A stretch of 64,000 bases of DNA from Gammaproteobacteria bacterium (GCA_021774255.1 JAJFJF010000040.1:58324-122323); one strand, 5' to 3'. Counted from the stretch's first letter, positions 9,208-20,310 are shown. Notes: generated by a model from the sequence alone, not told the origin. Made by a program: numbers and translations.

Positions 9208-11019
9208 TTATTTCTCTATTGTTTTCGAGTCATTTCTTTTTGGGTGCGTACTGTCAGAAATGACCTCTTGAAAACTACCGGACTGTATAATTTGTCCTTT
9301 ATCTAAACGGTATACTTTATCGCAATGTTCAATCGTCGATAACCGATGCGCAATCACAATGACCGTGTACGTGCCTTTTAAGCTGTCTATCGATTTAATG
9401 ACTTCTTTTTCGGTTTCATTATCCAGTGCAGAGGTTGCCTCATCCATGATGAGTACATCGCGCCCATAATAAAGGGCACGCGCGATACCCACACGCTGAC
9501 GTTGACCGCCTGATAGGCGCACACCTTGCTCACCAATAATAGTATTGAGGCCTTCGGGCAACTCTGCCACTAATCGTTCAAGTTGTGCAGCCGCCAGCAC
9601 TTGCGCGATTTTCACATCATCAATATCTTCGCTTTTCATCCCTAAGGCAATATTGTGCCGTAAGGTATTATCGATTAACGATATATTCTGTGGAATGTAA
9701 GCACACCGCTGCCGCCAGTTAACAATATCATCGTGAATGGCTTTTCCATTGCAGTATATTGTGCCGGTTTGTGGTGTTAATAGACCCAAGATAATATCCA
9801 CCAATGTGGTCTTACCCGCACCCGACTGCCCAACGATAGCAATAGATTGCCCTGCCGAAACGTGAACATTGATATTCGCCACCGCGGGCGTCATGGCGGT
9901 AGGATACGTAAAAGCCACTTGCTCTAGTTGCAGTGTTTTAAAAGGTTGCTGCGCTTGATGGCCTTCGCGCAAAGACGCCCTCGCACTCAACTCTGCAGTA
10001 TATTTGTTCAATAATTTGAAATCGTCTGTGAGATAATCTACATAAAATTTAGACTGACTGATGTTACTCAACGACGTGCCAATTTGGTTTGTTGCAGGTA
10101 GCAAGCGTATTGCCGCTGCACCAAAAATACTGAGTGTGGCCAAAATATTTTCGGGCGTGCTGCCCCACAGCAATACAATACCTGAAAAACCAACAACAAA
10201 TGTGACCAATACCGATTCCAGTAAATAACGTGGCATCACTTCTAGCGCCTTGGCGCTGGCCATGGCTTTAGCATGCACTTTCGCGTTGTGATCCACTTCC
10301 TCTAAGAAGTGATCTTCACAGGCAAGCACTTTCACTTCTTTAAAGCCATGCAAACAGTGATTGATTTCTCTGATCCAGTTACCTTTTGCCTCTGCGGCTT
10401 CTTTGCCATAGCGGTAGGCGATCCGTTTGATCCCTTTATGGTAGAACAGCAATACTGCGCCCAATATCACTCCAATGGTGACCGTTGCAGCGAAATGTGT
10501 CACGGCCAACAAGATCAGTAATGCCGCGACGATGGTCAAATTACTGATTAAGCGCAGCAGAGGAATTAACGATAATTTGGCGAAACTGTCTGTGTGTGTC
10601 GAGACCACATTTTGAATATCCGCTGAATTACGCTTTAAGTGAAATTCATAAGGCGCATGCAGATAAATGTCTAAAAACGTTTTGATCAGTCGGCGCTGCG
10701 TATTTTGGCTGAATTTAAATATCGCTTTTTCGACGTTGTACGCCACGCACGCTTTAAGGTAAAAAGCCACGAGGATCACGCCACTTAGAAAGAGTAAGCT
10801 TTCTGAGCGCTGTTCAATCCCTAAAAAATGTGTGAATGATTGCCAGGCTGCCACATTGTCCAAGCTTTCCGGGTTGGCAATGAGCATGACAAATGGGCCA
10901 ATGAGGCCGACACCGATGATATCAAGCAGAGAAGAACTCAAAAATAGAAAAAGCAAAAAGGGTAATTTCCTTTTATCTTCTCCTACTAATAGGAATACTT
11001 TCTTTAAGAAACTAAGCAT
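9208..11019 (-). CDS. ABC transporter, fused permease-ATPase (lipid-linked oligosaccharide flippase-like)
   Basis: MsbA/PglK-type half transporter that probably flips a lipid-linked oligosaccharide across the inner membrane. The N-terminal half has about six membrane helices (residues 20-310). The ATPase half has Walker A GQSGAGKTT near residue 400, the signature LSGGQRQRVGIARAL near 510 and Walker B VLIMDEATSALD. I chose the ATG at 11019 (MLSFLKKVFLLVG), which overlaps the epimerase gene by 16 bases; an upstream start would only extend into that gene. Position between glycosyltransferases and nucleotide-sugar genes supports a glycan substrate. No Wzx-type flippase is visible, so this may replace it. 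Confidence 0.83.
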   Translation of the reverse strand: MLSFLKKVFLLVGEDKRKLPFLLFLFLSSSLLDIIGVGLIGPFVMLIANPESLDNVAAWQSFTHFLGIEQRSESLLFLSGVILVAFYLKACVAYNVEKAIFKFSQNTQRRLIKTFLDIYLHAPYEFHLKRNSADIQNVVSTHTDSFAKLSLIPLLRLISNLTIVAALLILLAVTHFAATVTIGVILGAVLLFYHKGIKRIAYRYGKEAAEAKGNWIREINHCLHGFKEVKVLACEDHFLEEVDHNAKVHAKAMASAKALEVMPRYLLESVLVTFVVGFSGIVLLWGSTPENILATLSIFGAAAIRLLPATNQIGTSLSNISQSKFYVDYLTDDFKLLNKYTAELSARASLREGHQAQQPFKTLQLEQVAFTYPTAMTPAVANINVHVSAGQSIAIVGQSGAGKTTLVDIILGLLTPQTGTIYCNGKAIHDDIVNWRQRCAYIPQNISLIDNTLRHNIALGMKSEDIDDVKIAQVLAAAQLERLVAELPEGLNTIIGEQGVRLSGGQRQRVGIARALYYGRDVLIMDEATSALDNETEKEVIKSIDSLKGTYTVIVIAHRLSTIEHCDKVYRLDKGQIIQSGSFQEVISDSTHPKRNDSKTIEK

Positions 11020-12035
11020 GGTGTTTTTGCATAATATTGTTGGTACCAAGCGACAAATGCTTGCACGCCCTGTTCAATGGAGACGTGGGGTTTCACACCG
11101 GTTGCGTCCATCAAGTTGCTCACATCCGCATGCGTCGATAGCACATCGCCCGGCTGCATAGGCAAGAAGTTTTTTTGTGCGGTTTTGCCAATATTTTTTT
11201 CAAGGATCTTAATAAACTCGAGCAAATTAACCGGGTTTTCATTACCAATATTGTAAACGCGGTACGGTGCATAACTGCTTGCTGGATTAGGAGCATCACT
11301 TGACCAGGCCGCTGAGGGGCTAGCAGGCTGTTCAAGCAGCGGCATCATGCTGTCGATAATGTCATCAATATAGGTAAAGTCGCGCCACATCTCGCCTTGG
11401 TTATACACATCAATTTGCTCGCCCGCTGCAATGGCCCGTGTGAACTTAAAAATAGCCATGTCCGGCCGGCCCCAGGGGCCGTATACCGTAAAAAAGCGTA
11501 AGCCCGTGCAAGGCAGCTGGTATAAGCTCGCATAACTGTGTGCTAACAACTCATTGGCACGTTTGGTTGCGCCGTAGAGTGATACAGGGTGATCGGCATG
11601 ATGGTGCTCTGCAAAAGGCTGCTGCGAATTCGCGCCATAAACAGAGCTGGATGAAGCAAAAATTAGATTTTTAATTTTAGCGTGCCGGCAACCTTCCAAG
11701 ATATTGGCAAAACCCACCAAGTTTGAATCGATATACGCTTGTGGATTGTCTAATGAATAGCGCACACCGGCCTGAGCGGCTAAATTCACGACGGCATCAA
11801 ATTGATTATCGCGGAAGAGTTTCTCCATACCCGCACGATCGGCTAAATCAAGCTGCTCAAATACAAAGCGGCCTGTTGTGATGGCCTGACAGCGCTTGAG
11901 GCGTGCTTGCTTTAAGCTCACCTCGTAATAATCATTCAGATTATCGAGGCCAAACACCTCATGGCCTTGTGCTAACAAACGTTGTGTTAACGCCGCACCA
12001 ATAAAACCGGCGGCACCGGTGACTAAAACCTTCAT
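11004..12035 (-). CDS. UDP-glucuronate 4-epimerase-like NAD-dependent epimerase
   Basis: Short-chain dehydrogenase/reductase of the extended epimerase class, 343 residues. The Rossmann motif TGAAGFIG is at residues 7-14, FGLDNLNDYYEVSLKQARL resembles UDP-glucuronate 4-epimerases (CapI/LspL type), and the catalytic YGATK lies near residue 150. It would interconvert UDP-glucuronate and UDP-galacturonate in the cytosol. The gene just upstream encodes UDP-glucose 6-dehydrogenase, which supplies UDP-glucuronate, so the pair makes a coherent pathway. A 16-base overlap with the flippase implies translational coupling. Substrate assignment rests on family resemblance and context. Confidence 0.83.
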   Translation of the reverse strand: MKVLVTGAAGFIGAALTQRLLAQGHEVFGLDNLNDYYEVSLKQARLKRCQAITTGRFVFEQLDLADRAGMEKLFRDNQFDAVVNLAAQAGVRYSLDNPQAYIDSNLVGFANILEGCRHAKIKNLIFASSSSVYGANSQQPFAEHHHADHPVSLYGATKRANELLAHSYASLYQLPCTGLRFFTVYGPWGRPDMAIFKFTRAIAAGEQIDVYNQGEMWRDFTYIDDIIDSMMPLLEQPASPSAAWSSDAPNPASSYAPYRVYNIGNENPVNLLEFIKILEKNIGKTAQKNFLPMQPGDVLSTHADVSNLMDATGVKPHVSIEQGVQAFVAWYQQYYAKTPCLVS

Positions 12036-12115
12036 GTTATGCTTCTCTTAACGTAAGCAACACGCATGTCCTTGTGTTTGCTACGAGGATTGACTGGACT
12101 GCCTGACGACAGAAC

Positions 12116-13495
12116 TTAAGCCACCTCAGTCGTGGCTGGCGCTTGTTTTGCTTTCACCGTTTGCGGCATGATGCAGGGTCGGCCAATGCTATCGTAGAAG
12201 AACCCTTGCTGTGCTAGGAAATGCGGATCGTATAAATTACGACCATCGATAATCACAGGCGAATGCAAGCTTTGTTTGATCATGCCAAAATCAGGGCTGC
12301 GGAACTCATTCCATTCTGTCACGATCACTAACGCATCTGCCTCTTTCAGCGCTTCATTGGCAGTACGACACAATAATAAATCAGCGCGTCGCCCGTAACT
12401 TGCCTGAAAATTATCCATGGCAATCGGGTCGTAAGCTTGCACTTTTGCGCCAGCTTCCCACAAGGCTTCAATCAATGTACGGCTAGACGCTTCACGCAGA
12501 TCGTCGGTATTGGGCTTAAAGGCCAAACCCCACACTGCAATGGTTTTTCCTTCCAATTGATCATTAAAATAACGGCTAAGCTTACTGAATAACACCTGCT
12601 TTTGACGTTGATTGACATTGTCTACCGCCGTCAGAATATCACTGGCACAATCTGCTTGTTGTGCTGTACTGATGAGCCCTATCACATCTTTCGGGAAGCA
12701 TGAGCCCCCATAACCACATCCAGGATAAATAAATTGATGCCCGATACGTTCGTCACTGCCGATCCCGACACGCACTTGTTCGATGTCAGCGCCTAAGGTT
12801 TCTGCCACATGGCTGAGCTCATTCATAAAACTGATTTTGGTGGCAAGCAAAGCATTGGCCGCATATTTTGTGAGTTCTGCTGACCGCACATCCATGCAAA
12901 TCACGCGATCATGGCTACGATTAAAAGGTGCATATAGCGCCTGCATTTGTTCAGCTGCCAATTCATTGTCACTACCAATAATAATGCGATCAGGGCTGCG
13001 AAAGTCTTTTAGCGCCGCGCCCTCTTTCAAAAATTCAGGGTTCGACGTCACCGCAAAATCAAACGCGACGCCACGCTCACCCAATACGGTTTGTACCGTT
13101 TGCTTAACGAGCGCAGCCGTTCCGACCGGCACGGTCGATTTATTCACAATAATTTTGTAGCCCTCCATATGCTGTGCAATGGTTTTTGCCACCGCCAGCA
13201 CATGTTGGCGATCGACACTGCCATCTTCTTGTGGTGGGGTGCCTACCGCGATAAATTGCAGTGTGCCATGGGCCACGCCTTCCGCCACATCGGTGGTAAA
13301 AACCAGATGACTGCTGGTAATGGTTTTCTGTAAGAGTGCTTCGAGACCCGGTTCATAAATCGGGCAATGCCCTTCTTTCAAGCGTTTCACTTTATCGGCG
13401 TCGATGTCGACACACATGACACGATTGCCGACTTCAGCAAAACACGCCGCTGTGACTAATCCAACATAACCCGCACCAAATACTGTGATATTCAT
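12116..13495 (-). CDS. ugd: UDP-glucose 6-dehydrogenase
   Basis: Converts UDP-glucose to UDP-glucuronate with two NAD+. The N-terminal Rossmann motif GAGYVG is at residues 7-12, and the catalytic cysteine lies in [13 protein letters not shown] near residue 263, followed by the C-terminal UDP-binding domain ([16 protein letters not shown] near 335). The 459-residue length is normal for the family. An 80-base spacer with an imperfect inverted repeat (about 12056-12083, arms AGCAACAC and GTGTTTGCT with one bulge) separates it from the epimerase, so partial attenuation is possible but unproven. It heads the polysaccharide operon. Confidence 0.93.
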   Translation of the reverse strand: MNITVFGAGYVGLVTAACFAEVGNRVMCVDIDADKVKRLKEGHCPIYEPGLEALLQKTITSSHLVFTTDVAEGVAHGTLQFIAVGTPPQEDGSVDRQHVLAVAKTIAQHMEGYKIIVNKSTVPVGTAALVKQTVQTVLGERGVAFDFAVTSNPEFLKEGAALKDFRSPDRIIIGSDNELAAEQMQALYAPFNRSHDRVICMDVRSAELTKYAANALLATKISFMNELSHVAETLGADIEQVRVGIGSDERIGHQFIYPGCGYGGSCFPKDVIGLISTAQQADCASDILTAVDNVNQRQKQVLFSKLSRYFNDQLEGKTIAVWGLAFKPNTDDLREASSRTLIEALWEAGAKVQAYDPIAMDNFQASYGRRADLLLCRTANEALKEADALVIVTEWNEFRSPDFGMIKQSLHSPVIIDGRNLYDPHFLAQQGFFYDSIGRPCIMPQTVKAKQAPATTEVA

Positions 13496-13613
13496 AAAAG
13501 AACCTTTTACTCAATAAGAAAAATGACACTTGAATCGCGTATTATACCGATGAATAGGTCTGAAATCAGCCCTGAGATCCCGCCTCAAGTGACATAAAAA
13601 TAATGCATTACAT

Positions 13614-14837
13614 TCAAGAAGATACTACTTTTACCCGGGCAAAACGGCGTTTACCCACTTGATACACATGGCTTGCCCCAACGGCTATCTTTAAGCCTTT
13701 GTCTTCAACGCGCTCACCGTCGATACGCACCGCCCCTTGGCCTATCATGCGGATGGCATCGGAGGTACTGGAAGTTAAACCGGCCATTTTAAGCAAGTTA
13801 GCGAGAGGCAACTTATCGCCTTCTGTGGCAGATACGCATGCTTCTGGCAAATCCGTTGGAATTTGATGTTGTTGAAAACGCGCCACAAAATCGGCATAGG
13901 CTTGCTTGGCGGCCTGCGCATCGTAGAAGCGTTCCACGATTTCCAGCGCTAATTTCACCTTGAAATCACGCGGATTGGCGCCTTCGCCTACCTCGGCTTG
14001 CCAAGCATTGATTTCACTCATGTCACGGAAGCTAAGCAACTCAAAATAGCGCCACATTAGCTCATCTGACACCGACATGACCTTACCAAACATCTCTTGC
14101 GGTGCATCGGTAATACCAATGTAATTATTCAAGGACTTAGACATTTTCTTCACGCCATCTAGCCCTTCCAGCAGCGGCAGCGTCATGACCACCTGCGGCG
14201 GCTGGCCGTGGTGTTTTTGTTGTTCCCGGCCCATTAGGAGGTTAAATTTTTGATCGGTGCCACCCAACTCCACATCGGCCTTCATCATCACAGAGTCATA
14301 GCCTTGTATCAGGGGGTAAAGAAACTCGTGGATGGCGATAGACTGATGCTGGCTAAAACGCTTTTCAAAATCATCACGTTCGAGCATCCGCGCCACAGTA
14401 TGGCTGGCCGCCAAGCGGATTAAATCGCTGGCAGAGAGCTTCCCCATCCAGCTTGAGTTAAACATCACTTGGGTTTTGTCGGGGTCGAGAATTTTAAAGA
14501 CCTGCTCTTGATAGGTCTTGGCATTTTCCAAGACCTCCTCGCGCGACAAAGGCGGGCGTGTTTCGTTTTTACCGGAAGGATCGCCGATCATGCCGGTAAA
14601 ATCGCCGATCAAGAAGAGCACTTCATGACCAAGATCTTGAAATTGGCGTAGCTTGTTGATCAAGACAGTGTGACCAAGGTGCAAATCAGGCGCCGTTGGG
14701 TCAAACCCTGCTTTGACCCGCAAAGGACGTGATTCTTTTAAACGTGCCTCAAGCTCATCTTGTACTAAAATTTCGTCGGTACCTCGACGCAAGGTGTGTA
14801 GGGCTGATTCAATATCCATAGAAAAGGATCGTGACAT
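13614..14837 (-). CDS. tyrS: Tyrosyl-tRNA synthetase
   Basis: Class I aminoacyl-tRNA synthetase charging tRNA-Tyr. The HIGH-type motif appears as DLHLGHT and the KMSKS motif is intact ([13 protein letters not shown] near residue 235). The C-terminal S4 RNA-binding domain covers roughly the last 65 residues ([16 protein letters not shown]). The sequence is of the TyrZ/type-2 class found in many gammaproteobacteria. The start could be ATG 14837 or ATG 14819; neither has a strong Shine-Dalgarno sequence, and a longer start would encode a phenylalanine/cysteine-rich leader not typical of the family. It is divergent from the M23 peptidase gene. Confidence 0.94.
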   Translation of the reverse strand: MSRSFSMDIESALHTLRRGTDEILVQDELEARLKESRPLRVKAGFDPTAPDLHLGHTVLINKLRQFQDLGHEVLFLIGDFTGMIGDPSGKNETRPPLSREEVLENAKTYQEQVFKILDPDKTQVMFNSSWMGKLSASDLIRLAASHTVARMLERDDFEKRFSQHQSIAIHEFLYPLIQGYDSVMMKADVELGGTDQKFNLLMGREQQKHHGQPPQVVMTLPLLEGLDGVKKMSKSLNNYIGITDAPQEMFGKVMSVSDELMWRYFELLSFRDMSEINAWQAEVGEGANPRDFKVKLALEIVERFYDAQAAKQAYADFVARFQQHQIPTDLPEACVSATEGDKLPLANLLKMAGLTSSTSDAIRMIGQGAVRIDGERVEDKGLKIAVGASHVYQVGKRRFARVKVVSS

Positions 14838-14958
14838 AACGCTGGAAAAGTGACAATAGAAGATCTTCTTAACAAAAAACTCTATATGAGTGCAAAATAA
14901 CATCTGCTTCAAGAGCTTACAATTTGAGATACCCTAAAAAACGGCTAGAATACGCAGC

Positions 14959-16521
14959 ATGACGATTGACTATAAGCAACCCAGCACCAAGAAGGTCAAG
15001 GCGACTTCCGCTCACCGTACCCGTACGCCAAGCAGCCCACCGCGCTTGCGAGGCAAGTTCCGTATTATCATGCTGGGCGCCTTAGTCGGTCTTGCGGCCG
15101 TGTTTACTATCTTGATGCTGAAGAGCACGCCCTCTCACAGTGCAGGCCCTGTGAGTGCCCAGCTGAGCTTGCCGGGCACCTCTGCCGCCCCGCGCACTAA
15201 AACAGCCAATTTATCCGCTCAATCTGTTACCGCCGCGCCCTCTGTTTCGACGGCGGCGTCTGTTGCGACGGCCACCGTCGCAGAGGAAGTAACGAGTACG
15301 GCAAGCGCCACTTTTTTACCCACGCTCACCACTTTCCCTTGGCAACGCATCACCGTCAAAGACGGCGATAGTCTCTCGCTCATTTTTGAACGCTTAGGGT
15401 TAAGCGCTGCACAGTTACATCGCGTGATGAACTTAGAACATTGGAAACACGCTTTTCATCGCTTGCTACCGGGCGAGGAAATTGATGTTATTATTGAATC
15501 TGACACGGCGCAACTCCAAGCCCTGCGTTACCAGCCTAATCACACTTCTATTTTACTGGTGACGCATACCCCCGAAGGCTTTAGAAGCAAACTGATCGAA
15601 AAAGAAATTGAAACACGGCTCGCCTTTGCAGACGTCACCATCAACCATTCTTTATTTCTTGATGGGCAAGCTGCCGGTTTAAGCGATAGCTTAATTATGC
15701 AAACGGCAGATATCTTTGCGTGGGACATTGATTTTGTGCTCGACATTCGTGTGGGCGATCGTTACCGCTTGCTGTACGAAGAGCACTATATTAATGGCGA
15801 ATATGTTGGATCAGGTGATGTACTGGTCACAGAATTTGATACACGTAACCAACATTATCAAGCCGTGCGTCATATTGACACTAACGGCCGTAAACGCTAC
15901 TACACACCCGAGGGCGCCAGTTTGCGTAAAGCGTTTATTCGTACCCCTGTCGACTTCACCCGCATCAGTTCACAATTTAATCCGAATCGCAAACACCCTA
16001 TTTTGCATGATACCGTGCGGCCTCATCGCGGCGTGGATTATGCCGCGCCTACCGGCACGCCTATTCGTGCAGCAGGCGATGGCAAAGTCATTAAAAAAGC
16101 TTACACTGATGGCTACGGGCACCATATTATTTTAGAACACGGCCGCAAATACACGACACTGTATGCCCATATGTCACGCTTTGCTGATGGCCTTAAAAAA
16201 GGCAGCACCGTGCGCCAAAGCCAAACAATCGGCTATGTGGGCGCCTCTGGTTTAGCCACTGGGCCTCACTTACATTATGAATTTAGAGTCGATGGCGTGC
16301 ATCACGACCCCTTGACCGTCGCCTTGCCTACGGCCGAGCCCATCCCAGCGGATCAAAAAACAACGTTTGTTGCAACAGCAGACACGCTGCTGCAGCAACT
16401 GACTCAATTTCAAAATACCCAGCTAGCACACGCTGAAATAGAAGCAGACACAATAGAACTGGTTGGCCCACCGCCGCCGCCGGCCTCTGCTATCACCACT
16501 GCACAAGCGTCTTCATCATGA
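14959..16521 (+). CDS. M23-family peptidoglycan DD-metallopeptidase, copy 1
   Basis: Envelope zinc endopeptidase that cleaves peptidoglycan cross-links, of the MepM/YebA type. A single membrane anchor spans residues 34-55. A low-complexity Ala/Thr/Ser stretch follows, then a LysM/OapA-like domain (WQRITVKDGDSLSLIFERLG, residues 128-180), and the M23 domain with zinc ligands in HRGVDYAA near residue 355 and HLHYEF near 435. It overlaps anmK by four bases, so peptidoglycan cutting and recycling are coupled. The arrangement tyrS / M23 / anmK / erpA is a common gammaproteobacterial neighbourhood. A second copy lies at 18535-19833. Confidence 0.88.
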   Translation: MTIDYKQPSTKKVKATSAHRTRTPSSPPRLRGKFRIIMLGALVGLAAVFTILMLKSTPSHSAGPVSAQLSLPGTSAAPRTKTANLSAQSVTAAPSVSTAASVATATVAEEVTSTASATFLPTLTTFPWQRITVKDGDSLSLIFERLGLSAAQLHRVMNLEHWKHAFHRLLPGEEIDVIIESDTAQLQALRYQPNHTSILLVTHTPEGFRSKLIEKEIETRLAFADVTINHSLFLDGQAAGLSDSLIMQTADIFAWDIDFVLDIRVGDRYRLLYEEHYINGEYVGSGDVLVTEFDTRNQHYQAVRHIDTNGRKRYYTPEGASLRKAFIRTPVDFTRISSQFNPNRKHPILHDTVRPHRGVDYAAPTGTPIRAAGDGKVIKKAYTDGYGHHIILEHGRKYTTLYAHMSRFADGLKKGSTVRQSQTIGYVGASGLATGPHLHYEFRVDGVHHDPLTVALPTAEPIPADQKTTFVATADTLLQQLTQFQNTQLAHAEIEADTIELVGPPPPPASAITTAQASSS

Positions 16522-17690
16522 CCACTGAGTATTATATTGGTTTAATGTCCGGCACCAGCGCCGATGGTATTGATGCGGTGCTCGCTGATTTTTCTGCACC
16601 AACACCCTCGATTAAAGCCACACACTACCAAGCTTATCCGGTTAAATTACAACAAGCTGTTTTAGCCTTGTGCGAAAATGAAGCCACTCTTTCACTACAG
16701 CAATTGGGTGAACTGGATCAAATACTCGGTCAATACTACGCGCACACCGTGCAGGCATTGCTCGCAAAAACAGAGATTGACCCCAAGCAAATTCATGCCA
16801 TCGGCAATCATGGCCAAACACTGCGCCATCAACCGAATCATGCCACGCCTTTCACAATGCAATGCGGCGATCCGAATGTCATTGCGGCCGACACTGGGAT
16901 CACCACGGTTGCAGACTTTCGTCGGCGTGATTTAGCATTAGGGGGGCAAGGCGCCCCGCTTGTCCCGCTTTTTCATCATGCTTTATTTTATACGCCAACA
17001 GAAGATCGCGTGATAGTGAATATTGGCGGTCAAGCCAATGTCACTTTTTTACCGCAAGATGCAAATAGCACAACAGACACACCACTGCTTGCCTTTGATA
17101 CCGGCCCCGGTAATGCTTTAATGGATGCTTGGATAGCAGAGCATCTGCAACAACCTTTTGACAAAGGCGGTGCGTGGGCGGCCAGCGGAAAAGTGTATGA
17201 AGCGTTATTAGCGGATTTATTAAGCCACCCCTATTTTCAGCAACACTCACCCAAAAGCTGTGGACGCGAGCAATTTAACCTTACCTGGTTACAGCAACAT
17301 TTAGATGCGCATGCCTCGTTGCCACCTGAAGACGTACAAGCCACGCTGCTGGCGCTGTCTGCCCAAAGTATTGCCCAGCCCATTCTAGACGCTGCGCTTG
17401 CTAAGGGGCGTGTGTTGGTCTGTGGTGGCGGTGCTTACAATACCACTCTGCTGGCTGAGCTACAGAAGTTGCTGCCAGATTTTACCGTTGACACCACCGA
17501 TGCGGTTGGCGTTGCACCTGACACACTTGAGGCGCTGGCCTTTGCGTGGCTGGCGCGCGAGACCCTAAATGGTCGGCCGGGTAGCCACCCAAGTGTGACG
17601 GGCGCGAGAAGTCCGGCTATTTTGGGCGGTGTTTATTATGGCGAACCTGACGGTGCCCTTAAGGCGACACCGAAGAATGATGGTCAATAA
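16518..17690 (+). CDS. anmK: Anhydro-N-acetylmuramic acid kinase
   Basis: Cytosolic recycling enzyme that phosphorylates and hydrolyses anhydro-MurNAc to MurNAc-6-phosphate. Family motifs are GLMSGTSADGID at the N-terminus, GNHGQTLRHQP near residue 95, VADFRRRDLALGGQGAPL near 135 and FDTGPGNALMD near 195. The length (390) is slightly above the usual 370 owing to the C-terminal tail. The ATG overlaps the stop of the M23 gene (ATGA-type junction). Its last 32 bases overlap the convergent SnoaL-like gene. Confidence 0.93.
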   Translation: MTTEYYIGLMSGTSADGIDAVLADFSAPTPSIKATHYQAYPVKLQQAVLALCENEATLSLQQLGELDQILGQYYAHTVQALLAKTEIDPKQIHAIGNHGQTLRHQPNHATPFTMQCGDPNVIAADTGITTVADFRRRDLALGGQGAPLVPLFHHALFYTPTEDRVIVNIGGQANVTFLPQDANSTTDTPLLAFDTGPGNALMDAWIAEHLQQPFDKGGAWAASGKVYEALLADLLSHPYFQQHSPKSCGREQFNLTWLQQHLDAHASLPPEDVQATLLALSAQSIAQPILDAALAKGRVLVCGGGAYNTTLLAELQKLLPDFTVDTTDAVGVAPDTLEALAFAWLARETLNGRPGSHPSVTGARSPAILGGVYYGEPDGALKATPKNDGQ

Positions 17691-18150
17691 TCTTCCACCC
17701 GTTAGGTGTCAGAATATACACAAAGGTAAACCGTGCGGGGATTTCATACAACGCACCCTTTTCGTTATAAGAAAAAGTATAGAGGCCAGAGTTAACGGCC
17801 GCCGCTTCACCCACTCGAATATTTTCTGAGTTAAACACGACTTTCAAATCTTCTTTTTTTGTCAGTGCAACAAAGTAAGCACGCAACTCATCTTCAGTAT
17901 TAATGAGTAGATTAAATGTGGGATATAAGACAAAAATATTGTTATAAAGCGCCAGTATCTTATCGACATCATGGGCATCATGGGCGTTAAGCGCCTCTGC
18001 CCAATGGGCAGACATCTCTTGAATTGGAAAATCATTCCCCATCACTTGATACTCACTTTCAAGCAAAGCAAGATCGTCACTGGCATAAGCGATACTCATT
18101 CCCAAAAAAATAGGCAGGGTAAATTTAAATAGTGTGTTGTACTTAATCAT
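17659..18150 (-). CDS. Secreted SnoaL/NTF2-like protein
   Basis: A 163-residue protein with a probable signal peptide (hydrophobic residues 9-22, cleavage after SIAYA near residue 23). The rest matches the NTF2-like fold: an initial amphipathic helix (WAEALNAHDAHDVDKILALY), a mid region EDELRAYFVAL, and a closing strand GWKIIDHHSSVSP typical of SnoaL or CaMKII-association-domain-like proteins. Such proteins often bind small hydrophobic ligands, and a ketosteroid-isomerase-like catalytic role cannot be excluded. The 3' end overlaps anmK tail to tail. Function unknown. Confidence 0.7.
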   Translation of the reverse strand: MIKYNTLFKFTLPIFLGMSIAYASDDLALLESEYQVMGNDFPIQEMSAHWAEALNAHDAHDVDKILALYNNIFVLYPTFNLLINTEDELRAYFVALTKKEDLKVVFNSENIRVGEAAAVNSGLYTFSYNEKGALYEIPARFTFVYILTPNGWKIIDHHSSVSP

Positions 18151-18158
18151 TTATTTTT

Positions 18159-18326
18159 CTAACTTTTATCATGTTGAAAATAGCTATCAGCAGGAGAGTT
18201 ACTCTTAGGGCAAACATTATCTTGATCTACGGCGTTCCCAATTACCCCTGTTTTATTAATTATAAGCAATTCTCCATTTTTCGTGCCTCTCAACAGAGAA
18301 GGTATTTTAAATTTATTTAAAATCAA
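18159..18326 (-). pseudogene. Short remnant-like reading frame upstream of the SnoaL-like gene
   Basis: Between the SnoaL-like gene and the second M23 gene, the minus strand holds an open stretch of about 55 codons ending in TAG at 18159. Its last 40 residues look protein-like (GTKNGELLIINKTGVIGNA and a single Cys near the end). The only plausible start is a TTG without Shine-Dalgarno sequence. It may be the decayed end of a gene or chance. I see nothing else in 18327-18534 except AT-rich sequence that presumably carries the promoter of the downstream M23 gene. Confidence 0.2.
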
Positions 18327-18534
18327 TATCTTATGGTTATTCTGTGATTACAATATTTATAAGTCAAATAACTAACTCTATGCTTGAAAAGACGCTCCCT
18401 CACAGTTAGAATACTCACTATCAAATCAATTAAGTAATTGATTTACCAATAAGAAGCACACCTGCAAATGGATGGCGGCACATTAGCGGCAATGAGTTAA
18501 GCCACTCCAATCAACCCAAATAAAACGATTAGTT

Positions 18535-19833
18535 ATGCAAAAAACGATACCTAAATCGCGACATATTGTATTAGTTAGTTTAGTGGCTTCTATTGGTCTA
18601 TTTCTGTCATTACTCTTACAAAGCACGCCTATTGAAAGTAGCAGTTTGTCATCGACCAATAGCAACATGATGCAGGAATTTCAGGATGCTTTAGATCCGG
18701 CTTTCTTGCCCACCATCGCCGCCCAAACTTGGGAACGCATTACCATCCAAGATGGTGATAGCCTCTCGGGTATTTTCAATCGCTTGGGGTTGAGTTCAGA
18801 GCAATTACAACGTGTGATTAATCTGGAAGACTGGAAAAAAATCATTACCCGCCTGCGTCCCGGGCAGCGTATTGATTTAATGATTGACCCCGACAGTCGT
18901 CAATTACAAGCCTTACGCTATTGGCTCGACCAAGCATCTTATCTATTAACTGCGTACACCGGTCGCGGTTTTGAAAGCCAAGTGGTTGAGCGCCCTGTCA
19001 CCACGCGCCTGGCCTTTACTGAAGCGAAAATCAATCACTCGATGTTTCTTGCGGGGCAAGCCGCGGGCTTAAGCGACCGTCTTATCATGCAAATTATCGA
19101 TCTGTTTGCTTGGGATATTGATTTTGCCATGGATGTCGGCAGAGGCGATTCTTACCGCGTACTTTTTGAGCGCAAATATGTTGATAATGACTTCGTGGGT
19201 GTCGGTGACATCGTTGCCGTTGAATTTAATACGCGCACCAAGCAACACCATGCCGTTGCACACACTCACAGCAACGGGCAAAAACAGTTTTACACACCGG
19301 AAGGATTAAGCTTGCGTAAACCCTTTATTCGCAATCCCGTCGATTATACGAAAATCAGTTCAGGTTTCAGTGATAGCCGAAACCACCCTGTGCTACACAC
19401 ACAACGCGCACACAAAGGCGTGGATTATGCTGCTCCGACAGGCACCCCCGTGCATGCCGTGGGGGATGGTCGTATCGTCAGAATGCAATATGATGAAAGC
19501 GGTTACGGTTATTACATTGAATTACAACATGGTATCCAATACACCACTTTATACGCCCATTTCTCAGCGTTTGCTGATGGGATAAGTGAAGGCACGATGA
19601 TACGTCAAGGTGATGTGATCGGTTACGTGGGTGAATCTGGCCTCGCCACCGGCCCGCACTTGCATTTTGAATTTCGCGTGAATGGCGAACACAAAGATCC
19701 ACTCACGGTTGATTTACCCAGCAGCGACCCACTCACTGGCAAAGAAAAAATAATATTCCTGAATAATGCTGCTGCATTACTCAATAAAATGGCTTATCCG
19801 CGAGAAATGGCGATTGAAGTAAACGTGGTTTAA
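18535..19833 (+). CDS. M23-family peptidoglycan DD-metallopeptidase, copy 2
   Basis: Paralogue of the 14959-16521 product, 432 residues, with a shorter N-terminal linker. A membrane anchor spans residues 11-27. A LysM/OapA-like domain starts with [16 protein letters not shown] near residue 65, and the M23 domain has [16 protein letters not shown] near 292 and [10 protein letters not shown] near 373, so both zinc-ligand motifs are intact. It ends tail to tail with erpA (four-base overlap). The two copies probably derive from duplication with insertion of the SnoaL-like gene between them; they could differ in timing or location. Confidence 0.87.
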   Translation: MQKTIPKSRHIVLVSLVASIGLFLSLLLQSTPIESSSLSSTNSNMMQEFQDALDPAFLPTIAAQTWERITIQDGDSLSGIFNRLGLSSEQLQRVINLEDWKKIITRLRPGQRIDLMIDPDSRQLQALRYWLDQASYLLTAYTGRGFESQVVERPVTTRLAFTEAKINHSMFLAGQAAGLSDRLIMQIIDLFAWDIDFAMDVGRGDSYRVLFERKYVDNDFVGVGDIVAVEFNTRTKQHHAVAHTHSNGQKQFYTPEGLSLRKPFIRNPVDYTKISSGFSDSRNHPVLHTQRAHKGVDYAAPTGTPVHAVGDGRIVRMQYDESGYGYYIELQHGIQYTTLYAHFSAFADGISEGTMIRQGDVIGYVGESGLATGPHLHFEFRVNGEHKDPLTVDLPSSDPLTGKEKIIFLNNAAALLNKMAYPREMAIEVNVV

Positions 19834-20183
19834 ACAGAAAAAGAAGAACCGCACCCGCAGGTGGTTTGCGCATTGGGGTTACGGATCACAAATTGCTCGC
19901 CGTGGAGATCTTCACGGTAATCAATTTCAGCGCCGCTTAAGTATTGAAAGCTCATTGGGTCAACAAGTAAGGCCACTGGGTGCGCCGCCCCATCATCTTC
20001 TACTTCTTTTACGATCACCGTATCGTCGTCTTGCTGCGCTTCTTCAAACGTAAAGCCATACTGAAAACCTGAACACCCGCCACCCGTGATATACACGCGC
20101 AGTTTCAGTTGGTCGTTTTCTTCTTCTTTCATTAAGTGCCACACTTTTGTGGCAGCGGCTTCAGTAAAAATAAGGTTTGTCAT
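19830..20183 (-). CDS. erpA: Iron-sulfur cluster insertion protein ErpA
   Basis: A-type Fe-S carrier of 117 residues that donates clusters to apoenzymes. The three conserved cysteines are present, one in [11 protein letters not shown] near residue 45 and two in TCGCGSSF at the C-terminus, where the cluster binds. The length and the motif [18 protein letters not shown] match ErpA rather than IscA. It is convergent with the M23 gene. Its upstream region carries the paired REP-like palindromes at 20311-20432. Confidence 0.93.
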   Translation of the reverse strand: MTNLIFTEAAATKVWHLMKEEENDQLKLRVYITGGGCSGFQYGFTFEEAQQDDDTVIVKEVEDDGAAHPVALLVDPMSFQYLSGAEIDYREDLHGEQFVIRNPNAQTTCGCGSSFSV

Positions 20184-20310
20184 ATTGCTATTATCTTAGA
20201 TTTTCAAATTGAGGTCAATCAGCATGCAAAATGGGTCTGCCAAGAGTTTGTTTCCCATGATAAAATGTAAGATACGCGTTGGTTGCTTTCGCGAGTTCTT
20301 ACTCTATTCC